Below are positions 25,213-31,733 of a stretch of DNA of 34,932 nucleotides, piece by piece (position 1 is the first letter of the stretch; every line of letters starts with the position of its first letter). Origin of the DNA: Lachnospiraceae bacterium (GTDB taxonomy: Bacteria > Bacillota > Clostridia > Lachnospirales > Lachnospiraceae). The notes under the pieces are model-generated. The model saw only the letters and a list, made by a program, of their open reading frames with translations. It was not told the origin of the DNA and made no database searches. A program made the translations under genes and the position numbers. The stretch is taken from assembly GCA_017469405.1 (NCBI GenBank), contig JAFUGL010000038.1, positions 1 through 34,932 on the forward strand, read 5' to 3'.

Positions 25213-25537
25213 GCTATGTTCATTTGGTTACACCAAGTGTGAGATATGAGACTTTCACACCCGGTAATCTGTAAATAGAATGTATATAATAAGGCAGTTT
25301 ATCAACTTGCCATCGATTTGTAAAATCAGAGCACTCATGCTTTTGAGATTCGCACGAAAACGAGAACTCGCTTCGCTCAAACAGCTCGTTTTCTGAGCGA
25401 ATCATCTTCAAGCATTCGTTTCTGATTTTGCACAAATCGGGCAAAATGTTGATTAAACTGCCTTTTATATCCATTCTTTTATTTACAGATTACCGGGTGT
25501 AAAGTCTCATTCCGCACTTCGTGCGGATGAACATAGC
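25213..25537. repeat. 325-nt branched palindrome
   Basis: The outer arms GCTATGTTCAT (25213-25223) and ATGAACATAGC (25527-25537) enclose two small hairpins (TTGGT/ACCAA at 25224-25236; TCCGCAC/GTGCGGA at 25511-25527), then long matching arms (GAGACTTT to GTAAATA on the left, TATTTACAG to AAAGTCTC on the right, and onward to TCTGATTTT), and a core with GAAAACGAG/CTCGTTTTC. Mismatches are scattered, many allowing RNA pairing. It may be an intergenic mobile repeat (MITE-like), a structured RNA, or a transcript end for etfA. Frames within it are repeat artefacts. Confidence 0.88.
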
Positions 25538-25574
25538 TGATATAGTTGTATAATTGATAAAATGTAATTATTAT

Positions 25575-25739
25575 TTATATCTGATTTAGAGAGTTTGTAT
25601 CCTCGAAATATAATTCTAAAGCTTCATTTAGATTGGTTTGTGCTTCAAGCATTGTTTTTCCTTGTGATGTAACATTTGTGGATATGTCTGTCGCAATATA
25701 CCATGGGTCTTCAAATACTATTTTAATTTGACTTGTCAT
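25575..25739 (-). CDS. HicB-like antitoxin domain protein, 54 residues
   Basis: A very short minus-strand gene with a strong GGAGG RBS (25744-25748 on the plus strand) that overlaps the end of the upstream membrane protein gene; its ATG is 2 nt from that stop, so translation is probably coupled. The product (WYIATDISTNVTSQGKTMLE, then AQTNLNEALELYFED) matches the HicB/UPF0150 fold pattern: a two-strand start, VTSQGKT turn, and EA.xNLxEALELYxE helix. HicB partners HicA, an mRNA interferase, but no HicA-like gene is seen nearby. It may be an orphan antitoxin or a domain with another role. The call rests on pattern recognition alone. Confidence 0.75.
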   Translation of the reverse strand: MTSQIKIVFEDPWYIATDISTNVTSQGKTMLEAQTNLNEALELYFEDTNSLNQI

Positions 25740-25741
25740 AG

Positions 25742-26467
25742 TTACGCCTCCGTATCTTTTTCGATTATCGTATCAAAGCATAAGAGTAGCAAGCGGAGAA
25801 TTATTGGTACAAATAAAACTATAAATATTATTGATAATATAAGTCTGTCTTTAAATGATCTCATTTTATCGATAAATAATATGAGAGTTAAAAATGATAA
25901 TAGGAGTATGAGTAATATGTTTAGCCTAAAGTAAATTATAGTGTCTCTGCGTATTATGTGCTGACTGCCGATAGACATCAAAATAGTTCCGGTAAATACG
26001 ATAATCATTTCTGTTATCAGTGTAATGATAAAATTTGTGCTTTTACTCCATTCGTTATTAAATGGTATACTTTTAAAAAGGCAGAGCATAAATCCGGAGA
26101 ATAAAAGTAAAGTGCCTAAAAAAGAAAATGATATGTCCTTTACTATACATGCTTTTGATAGTTTTTTGTTTCGCCAGTTGTGTATGCGTATACTATTATC
26201 ATTTTCACGATATATTTTATATCGTTCATTTTTTAAGCCCAGCAATAGTTTGTATTCTTCGTTGTATTTGTTTTGGTTTGATATAACATATGTGTATTCT
26301 TGTGAATTAAAAATTATAGTATTTATAATTTTGTTATCGTCCTCCAAGACTTTTATTTCATAGTCTTCTTTGGTGAGGGTTATTTCATTATAAGCTTCAT
26401 TGTAATTTGTTTCGCCTTCAGCTTTCTTTATATTCATATATATATCTTTAAGTGAATTAAGCTTCAT
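25742..26467 (-). CDS. Unknown four-helix membrane protein
   Basis: A 241-residue protein with an N-terminal soluble region of about 105 residues, rich in Lys, Asn, Tyr and Glu, followed by four membrane helices at about 110-130, 146-166, 178-198 and 208-228. The RBS is AGAGGAT. No known family was recognised. It is the middle gene of a three-gene minus-strand operon, 63 nt after the single-span protein and 2 nt before the HicB-like gene. Codon choice is more AT-rich than in the neighbouring butyrate genes, which may mean acquisition, but that contrast may only reflect expression level. Confidence 0.75.
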   Translation of the reverse strand: MKLNSLKDIYMNIKKAEGETNYNEAYNEITLTKEDYEIKVLEDDNKIINTIIFNSQEYTYVISNQNKYNEEYKLLLGLKNERYKIYRENDNSIRIHNWRNKKLSKACIVKDISFSFLGTLLLFSGFMLCLFKSIPFNNEWSKSTNFIITLITEMIIVFTGTILMSIGSQHIIRRDTIIYFRLNILLILLLSFLTLILFIDKMRSFKDRLILSIIFIVLFVPIILRLLLLCFDTIIEKDTEA

Positions 26468-26530
26468 TTGAATTATCCTCTTGTTTAATATTTTGCTTTT
26501 CAGATTACACAGGACGAAGTTTGTGTGGTT

Positions 26531-27334
26531 TTATTTGTTTTCTTCAATAAATTTTCTTACTTCGTCAGGGTTGTTTTCGATTAAAAGCGGTTCGACGTTG
26601 TTTTTGGTGGAGTAAAGCATGGGACTTCCGATGCTTTCTTCAAGATAAAAACTTTCGTCTATAGGATAGTAATCGTGCACTATGCCGAAACCTGTTGTTG
26701 AAAACAAATAATATGAAAAATATAATTTTGCCGTTATGCTTTCGGATATTTCCTTAGGCAGACTGTTTCTTACAGCGTCAGTGCTTGTGGCAGTATCGGT
26801 TTTCCATGCCTTTGATATAGCATCGGTTATTGCGTCTTTATCTTCGCCGGCATAGGTGATGATATCATCTATTGTAAGTGTGTGTAATGTAATGTATTCT
26901 TTTAGTGCATCAAGTCCTTCTGTATTGTATTCTTCGCCGTCAATTACTATGTTGTTGCCGTGAAACTGAAAGGTTATTCTGTCGGCAGGGTAGGTTGGTA
27001 TATATGTTATGTCAAAGCTTTTTTCATCTTCAGAGTTATTTTTGACTTTTGATTTAATTTTTATATCACCAAGAAGCTTATATATTTCTTCGTTTGTCTC
27101 GCCAAATATATACATGCCGTATAGTATATCCTGCTCGTAGTCGTAATAGTTATTGAGTGTTCCATAGTAATAAGAACCGTCCTCGGAAGTTGGATTTACG
27201 GTTTTGTATGAGTCAAGTTCGCGCAGATAGTGATTGTTGTATTTATTTTGAGTTGTAATATATATAGCAAAAAATATTATCAATATAAGAATTACAGCGA
27301 GTATAGATAAGAATTTTATTTTTTGTTTTTTCAT
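26531..27334 (-). CDS. Unknown membrane-anchored extracytoplasmic protein
   Basis: A 267-residue protein with a basic N-terminus and one hydrophobic helix (about residues 8-26), likely an uncleaved anchor; the rest is hydrophilic and would lie outside. There is no lipobox Cys. No family was recognised. It is the first gene of the minus-strand operon, with RBS AAAGAGG and a good promoter 48 nt upstream. With the next gene it may form a two-protein membrane complex. No enzymatic motif is visible. Confidence 0.75.
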   Translation of the reverse strand: MKKQKIKFLSILAVILILIIFFAIYITTQNKYNNHYLRELDSYKTVNPTSEDGSYYYGTLNNYYDYEQDILYGMYIFGETNEEIYKLLGDIKIKSKVKNNSEDEKSFDITYIPTYPADRITFQFHGNNIVIDGEEYNTEGLDALKEYITLHTLTIDDIITYAGEDKDAITDAISKAWKTDTATSTDAVRNSLPKEISESITAKLYFSYYLFSTTGFGIVHDYYPIDESFYLEESIGSPMLYSTKNNVEPLLIENNPDEVRKFIEENK

Positions 27335-27388
27335 TTTGTTTATACCTCTTTATTTTTCAAAATCAAATATTGTTTCATATTTTAAATT

Positions 27389-27525
27389 ATTATATATCAA
27401 AAATCATATTTGAACAATCAAAACGTATTGGAACAATCAAAACAAAACGTTTCTTGACTATAAAACAAATTGTATTTGTACAATCAAAACAACGGATTGA
27501 TTTAGAAAAGTTGCTTTGTTATAAT
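27389..27525. promoter_or_regulatory. Divergent promoters with three copies of a 13-bp element
   Basis: Minus strand: TTGTTC (27417-27412) and TATAAT (27394-27389), 17 bp apart, serve the membrane-protein operon. Plus strand: TTGATT (27497-27502) and TATAAT (27520-27525), also 17 bp apart, serve the YunG-NUDIX gene. Between them GAACAATCAAAAC occurs at 27412-27424 and 27431-27443, and GTACAATCAAAAC at 27478-27490. The first copy contains the minus-strand -35, and the third lies 6 bp before the plus-strand -35. This layout suggests a shared regulator binding site. Confidence 0.65.
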
Positions 27526-27608
27526 GAACGCATGGGCGATGAACATATCTTCATAATAAATGAGTATTGCCTTAAGGCTTTAATTTGTGTTGAAGGGATT
27601 AGATTTAA

Positions 27609-28520
27609 ATGAAAGAATATAATTTCTACGGATGGGAACAGGCGGATGTGCCTGCTTTAGATGATACATACAATGGGATAAACACACCGCGTGATTTGTA
27701 TGATGCATTATCAGATATTTGGTGCGAATATACTTGTGCGCCACGTTTGAGAAATGAGTGGTCATCTGACAATAAAACTCTTGGTCAATGCTCAATCACG
27801 GCATTTCTGGTACAGGATATATTTGGCGGTGAGGTCTATGGTGTACTTCGCCCGGGTGGGAATTATCACTGTTATAATGTAGTCGGTGATAAGAAATTTG
27901 ATCTGACAAGTGAGCAGTTTGGGGATGAGGTACTTTGCTATGACGATAATCCCATACAGACGCGAGAGGTTCATTTTGCCAAGGAAGAGAAAAGATTAAG
28001 ATACGAATATCTGAAAAATGAATTATTGAAAGCTACAAATGCAAATAACACAAGTGCAAAAAGTGAGCATACAACCCTTTGCTACATAATTAAGGATGGC
28101 AATGTGCTTATGATGCTTCGCAATAAGAAAAAGCAGGATATCAATCAAAATAAATGGATAGGTGTGGGAGGACATTTTGAACATGGTGAAAGTCCGGATG
28201 AATGCCTTTTAAGAGAGGTTAAGGAAGAAACGGGCTTGACGCTTACAAGCTATAAGGCAAGAGGCATCGTTACATTTTGCTATAAGGATGTGGTTGAATA
28301 TATGCATCTTTATACTGCCGACCAGTATGAGGGCGAGCTATCTATTTGTGATGAGGGTGAGCTTTCCTGGATTGATGAGGACAAGGTTATGGACCTAAAT
28401 ATCTGGGAGGGTGACCGGATATTTCTAAAGCTTTTACTTGAGGATGCGGGATATTTTTCGCTAAAGCTTATCTATGATGATGAAGGAAGGCTTATAGATA
28501 AACAGCTTGTTATTTATTAA
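27609..28520 (+). CDS. YunG-like domain fused to a NUDIX hydrolase
   Basis: A 303-residue two-domain protein. Residues about 25-125 resemble the YunG family (SDIWCEYTCAPRLRNEWSSD, LGQCSITAFLVQDIFGGEVY, HCYNV, FDLTSEQFGDEV), with conserved Gln-Cys and His. Residues about 150-300 form a NUDIX domain with an intact box GGHFEHGESPDECLLREVKE-ETGL (GX5EX7REVXEEXGL), as in MutT/8-oxo-dGTP diphosphatases. A NUDIX enzyme cleaves nucleoside diphosphate-linked substrates; the substrate here cannot be read from sequence. The start lies after GAAGGG, and the RBS is followed by an ATGA overlap with a short upstream frame. It is divergent from the membrane operon. Confidence 0.85.
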   Translation: MKEYNFYGWEQADVPALDDTYNGINTPRDLYDALSDIWCEYTCAPRLRNEWSSDNKTLGQCSITAFLVQDIFGGEVYGVLRPGGNYHCYNVVGDKKFDLTSEQFGDEVLCYDDNPIQTREVHFAKEEKRLRYEYLKNELLKATNANNTSAKSEHTTLCYIIKDGNVLMMLRNKKKQDINQNKWIGVGGHFEHGESPDECLLREVKEETGLTLTSYKARGIVTFCYKDVVEYMHLYTADQYEGELSICDEGELSWIDEDKVMDLNIWEGDRIFLKLLLEDAGYFSLKLIYDDEGRLIDKQLVIY

Positions 28521-28634
28521 CGATTTACATAACTATAAGTTTTTGAAATGGATAACACATAGAAGATAATAAATATAAGAATAAGTTGATGTAAATATAT
28601 TATATAAATTTTTTAATATATTTCGGAGGATGCT

Positions 28635-29363
28635 ATGTTTAGAGAAGTTACCATGGAGGAAATCTCCGATGGAAGAACCTATGAATTAAATGACATGGTT
28701 AAGTGTGATACCGGCGACTGTAAGGATTGCCATAAGTGCTGTACGGGTATGGGTTCGTCGGTGATAATAGATCCGTTTGATGTCTGGAGATTAAAAAATG
28801 AACTTAAGCTTGGCTTTGAAGACCTTTTGCAAAAGGAATATATAGAGCTTAATATGGTAGATGGTTTGATTCTTCCCAATCTAAAGATGAATGAGAAGGA
28901 TGCCTGTTCATTTTTAGATAATAACGGAAGATGCAGCATACATAAGTCAAGACCCGGGATTTGCAGGATTTTCCCGCTTGGCAGGGTTTATGATGAAAAG
29001 GGTTTTAAGTATTTTGTTCAAAAAGGACAGTGCAGTAAAGAAAAAAGTCTTGCGAAAATCAAGGTTAAGAAGTGGATTGATACGGATGGACTTTCAAAAA
29101 ATCAGGAATATGTTTTAAAATGGCATGATTTTATAAGAGCTGTCGGAGATAAGATGATTAGACTGAGGGACAGTGGCAGGGGTGAGATGCTTAATGATAT
29201 AGCCATGTACGTTCTAAATGAGTTTTTTGTCAAGGATTTTTCTACAGAGATGTCAGACATTAATTATGAAGAATTACAAGATGATAATGTTGGTGCTTTT
29301 AATGGGATTTATGATATAATTGTTGACAGAATTGAAAAAGCTCATGATGTAATATTTAAATAA
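28635..29363 (+). CDS. YkgJ-family cysteine cluster protein
   Basis: A 242-residue protein of the YkgJ/CxxCxxCC family, putative metal (Zn or Fe-S) binding proteins. Cys residues lie in CDTGDCKDCHKCCTGMG, CSFLDNNGRCSIHKSRPGIC and a later QCS; the SIHKSRPGICRIFPLG block is typical. The C-terminal 110 residues are helical. The RBS is CGGAGG. It stands alone, with 114 nt upstream that hold only AT-rich sequence. The function of the family is not established. Confidence 0.9.
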   Translation: MFREVTMEEISDGRTYELNDMVKCDTGDCKDCHKCCTGMGSSVIIDPFDVWRLKNELKLGFEDLLQKEYIELNMVDGLILPNLKMNEKDACSFLDNNGRCSIHKSRPGICRIFPLGRVYDEKGFKYFVQKGQCSKEKSLAKIKVKKWIDTDGLSKNQEYVLKWHDFIRAVGDKMIRLRDSGRGEMLNDIAMYVLNEFFVKDFSTEMSDINYEELQDDNVGAFNGIYDIIVDRIEKAHDVIFK

Positions 29364-29518
29364 TACTAAAGAAACGCGATTTAAAAATACCGAATATCTG
29401 TGACTCGAAAATACGATATAAGGCAAAAAAATTAAATAAGGCAAAAAAAACTAAATAAGGCTTAAACATTACTAAATGAATAAATTAAAAAACTAAAATA
29501 AAAAAGTGAGGATGAAAG
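29364..29518 (+). repeat. AT-rich intergenic region with short direct repeats
   Basis: ATAAGGCAAAAAAA occurs near 29418 and 29436, and AATAAGGC again near 29454, spaced 17-19 bp. No gene or terminator of good quality was seen; GTGAGG before 29519 is the RBS of mtnN. Confidence 0.45.
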
Positions 29519-30211
29519 ATGCTTGGAATAATCGGTGCAATGGATGAAGAAGTAAGCAAATTAAAAGAGGCTATGGAAGATGTTGAAATAACAAAAAAGG
29601 CCTCAATGGATTTTTATAAGGGCAAGATGTCCGGAAAGGATGTAGTTGTGGTTCGCTCCGGTATAGGCAAGGTTAATGCCGGTATGTGTACTCAGATTCT
29701 TTCGGATTTATATGGCGTTGAGGCTGTTATCAATACAGGTATTGCCGGAAGCTTAAATGCTGATATAGATATAGGTGATATAGTTCTTTCTACTGATGCA
29801 CTTCAGCATGATATGGACGCAACAGGTTTTGGATATGAGCCGGGAGTCATACCGCGTATGGAGACATCGACATTTATAGCTGATGAAAAATTAAGAAGTA
29901 TAGCAAAGGAATGTTGTGTAAGGGTTAATCCTGATATTAAGGTGTTTGAAGGAAGAGTAGTAAGTGGAGATCAGTTTATCTCAGATAAGGGTGTTAAAGA
30001 CAGAATCGTAAAAAGCTTTGCAGGCTTTTGTACGGAGATGGAGGGCGCAGCCATAGCTCAGGCAGCTTATCTCAATAAAATTCCTTTTCTTATTATAAGA
30101 GCGATATCGGATAAGGCGGATGACAGTGCGACAGAGGATTATCCAACCTTTGAAAAGAAAGCTATAGAGCACAGCGTTAAATTGGTTAAAGCTATCGTGG
30201 AAGAATATTAA
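29519..30211 (+). CDS. mtnN: 5'-methylthioadenosine/S-adenosylhomocysteine nucleosidase
   Basis: A 230-residue nucleosidase (Pfs) that cleaves adenine from methylthioadenosine and S-adenosylhomocysteine. Motifs: MLGIIGAMDEEVSKLK at the N-terminus, VVRSGIGKVNAGMCTQ, INTGIAGSL, GDIVLSTDALQHDMDATGFG, GRVVSGDQFI, TEMEGAAIAQAA and IRAISDKADDSA (the catalytic Asp and Glu segment). Its product S-ribosylhomocysteine is the substrate of LuxS, encoded next. The genes are separated by a palindrome and about 196 nt, so they may not share one transcript. Confidence 0.95.
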   Translation: MLGIIGAMDEEVSKLKEAMEDVEITKKASMDFYKGKMSGKDVVVVRSGIGKVNAGMCTQILSDLYGVEAVINTGIAGSLNADIDIGDIVLSTDALQHDMDATGFGYEPGVIPRMETSTFIADEKLRSIAKECCVRVNPDIKVFEGRVVSGDQFISDKGVKDRIVKSFAGFCTEMEGAAIAQAAYLNKIPFLIIRAISDKADDSATEDYPTFEKKAIEHSVKLVKAIVEEY

Positions 30212-30227
30212 ATTACGATATTGACAT

Positions 30228-30306
30228 ATGCCATGATACAATTTAGGTACACACAAATCTCGCTGGCGCTCACGATTTGCTTTGTACCTAAATTGTATCA
30301 TAGCAT
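30228..30306. repeat. 79-nt palindrome between mtnN and luxS
   Basis: ATGCCATGATACAATTTAGG-TAC (30228-30250) matches the reverse complement of 30284-30306 at 22 of 23 positions; the arms continue inward with AAATC/GATTT around a CGCTGGCGCTC core. Like the larger 25213 element it lies just after a stop codon, and it may belong to the same class of intergenic elements or serve as an mtnN transcript end. Confidence 0.85.
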
Positions 30307-30407
30307 AGTTAACTGCATATTATATATAGCTAAAAACAATAATGATTTTAATAACTTATTATGTTATACTTGTAAAAGAATTTATTTAATGAAAAGGAGA
30401 TACAAAA

Positions 30408-30932
30408 ATGGACTTAATTCCAAGCTTTTCCGTTGACCACACTAAGATTGTTCCGGGAATCTTTACCAGTAGAGTAGATGTTCTTGGAGATCAAAAGGTT
30501 ACAACCTATGACGTAAGAGTCACAAGACCTAACATAGAGCCTGCTGTTGAAGTAGCAGCAATGCATACACTGGAGCATATTATCGCTACATACTTAAGAA
30601 ATAATCCTGATTGGAAGGATGAGATTATCTACTGGGGACCTATGGGATGCCTGACAGGTTTTTATCTTATCATGAAGGGTAACCGTGAACCAAAGGATAT
30701 CTACGATCTGGTTCTAAGAGCCTTTAAGTCGGTAGAAAGTACAGATGAGGTTCCGGGTGCTTCTGCGGAAAACTGTGGTAATTATCTGATGCACAATCTT
30801 GAGATAGCTAAGTGGTATGCACGTAAATTTGCCGGTTATTTAACTGAAAACAAAGGAAAGTCTGAAATCTTTGAGTATCCAAGGTCTGAGAGACTCGTGA
30901 CTGAAGACGGTCGTCAGTTTTTTGATTCTTAG
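30408..30932 (+). CDS. luxS: S-ribosylhomocysteine lyase (LuxS)
   Basis: A 174-residue LuxS cleaving S-ribosylhomocysteine to homocysteine and the AI-2 precursor 4,5-dihydroxy-2,3-pentanedione. Metal ligands are His53 and His57 in the HTLEH motif and Cys123 in GASAENCGNY; Cys81 in GPMGCLTGFY and Glu56 are catalytic. RBS AAGGAGAT. A TATACT -10 (30365-30370) without a good -35 lies upstream. It ends at a terminator. The protein is slightly longer than usual at the C-terminus. Confidence 0.96.
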   Translation: MDLIPSFSVDHTKIVPGIFTSRVDVLGDQKVTTYDVRVTRPNIEPAVEVAAMHTLEHIIATYLRNNPDWKDEIIYWGPMGCLTGFYLIMKGNREPKDIYDLVLRAFKSVESTDEVPGASAENCGNYLMHNLEIAKWYARKFAGYLTENKGKSEIFEYPRSERLVTEDGRQFFDS

Positions 30933-31016
30933 ATAATGGTATAAGAATATACTTTTTAAAAATGCTTCAAAGAGCATGGCTTTATATTTGATTATCATAA
31001 CAAAATATTATTAATT

Positions 31017-31059
31017 AAAAAGACAAAATCTGAAATATAAATCGGATTTTGTCTTTTTT
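31017..31059 (+). terminator. Intrinsic terminator after luxS
   Basis: AAAAAGACAAAATCTGA (31017-31033) pairs with TCGGATTTTGTCTTTTT (31042-31058); one G-U, an 8-nt loop and a T run at the end. It lies 85 nt after the luxS stop codon. Confidence 0.88.
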
Positions 31060-31123
31060 AGTTTACATAATTGAAATGAGTTGACATAAAAATGATACTA
31101 TTTGTTGCATTTTACAAAATATA

Positions 31124-31150
31124 TTGACTAAAAATATAAAATTTTATAAT
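31124..31150 (+). promoter_or_regulatory. Promoter of the small 63-residue protein gene
   Basis: TTGACT (31124-31129) and TATAAT (31145-31150) are good hexamers, though the 15-bp spacer is short. Confidence 0.45.
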
Positions 31151-31199
31151 CTTAAATTATAAGGTTAAAAGGTATGGCGAAATATGGGAGGCTGGCATT

Positions 31200-31391
31200 A
31201 TGAGTAATGACAAAAAATTTACGAATGAGGCAGATGATAATAAATCTGAAAATGAAAATGGAGGTAAGAAAAAATTAAATTATAGTGCATATTATAATGA
31301 TATTATAGTGAGAGAGCAACCTTTCTATAATATTGATAAAACTTATAAAGGGAAATATGTTCCACTGAAAAAACAGGATCTGTTTAAATAA
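31200..31391 (+). CDS. Small hydrophilic protein of unknown function, 63 residues
   Basis: A short frame with a strong RBS (GGGAGG, 31186-31191) 8 nt before its ATG and a promoter upstream. The product is charged and probably disordered (Asn/Asp/Glu/Lys-rich first half, then Tyr-rich YSAYYNDIIVREQPFYNIDK). No signal or membrane segment is seen. I do not recognise it. It lies between luxS and a giant surface protein gene; the 342-nt gap to the latter makes joint transcription uncertain. Confidence 0.62.
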   Translation: MSNDKKFTNEADDNKSENENGGKKKLNYSAYYNDIIVREQPFYNIDKTYKGKYVPLKKQDLFK

Positions 31392-31733
31392 ATCAGATAT
31401 TCATCTTTTTATAAAATAATCCGATATAACCATTGGCGAGGTGGCTTTATAATTTTTAATAATGAAAATATTGTATATTATTTTATTATAATACACAAAA
31501 TGCACCATTATTAACAAAAAAAATACCATATTTTGTAGAATTTTATAAAAAACTATTTTATTTTTTATAATAATGTGGTATAATTCCTTATATTATGGCA
31601 TAAAAGACGTATTTTTATGCCTAAAAATCTTAGAGAATTAAATATAATTAATTAAGAGAATACAGAAATTTTAATAAACGCAGCTGTTGAAAAGGTTTAT
31701 CAGGTAAATTAATTATAATGATGAGGTGAAGAG
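31392..31733 (+). promoter_or_regulatory. Leader and promoter region of the surface protein gene
   Basis: No gene was seen in these 342 bases. An extended -10 TGGTATAAT (31576-31584) is the best promoter, with TTTTAT as a weak -35. Just at the expected transcript start a perfect 9-bp hairpin GGCATAAAA/TTTTATGCC (31597-31605, 31613-31621, loop 7 nt) occurs, followed by about 110 nt of AT-rich leader to the RBS GAGGTGAAGAG. The hairpin may protect the 5' end or control expression. Confidence 0.55.

Noticed and set aside
25220-25474. Minus-strand 84-codon frame inside the large palindrome
   Set aside because: It covers one arm and the core of an inverted repeat, has no RBS, and its sequence (such as SENELFERSEFSF) is of the kind produced by repeat elements.
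27370-27530. Upstream part of an 80-codon plus-strand frame before the YunG-NUDIX gene
   Set aside because: It runs through both promoters and the 13-bp elements, so it cannot be transcribed from its start; only the last 26 codons are discussed as a leader.
30221-30436. Frames on both strands across the mtnN-luxS palindrome
   Set aside because: They are mirror images arising from the palindrome, and the plus one overlaps the luxS start in another frame.
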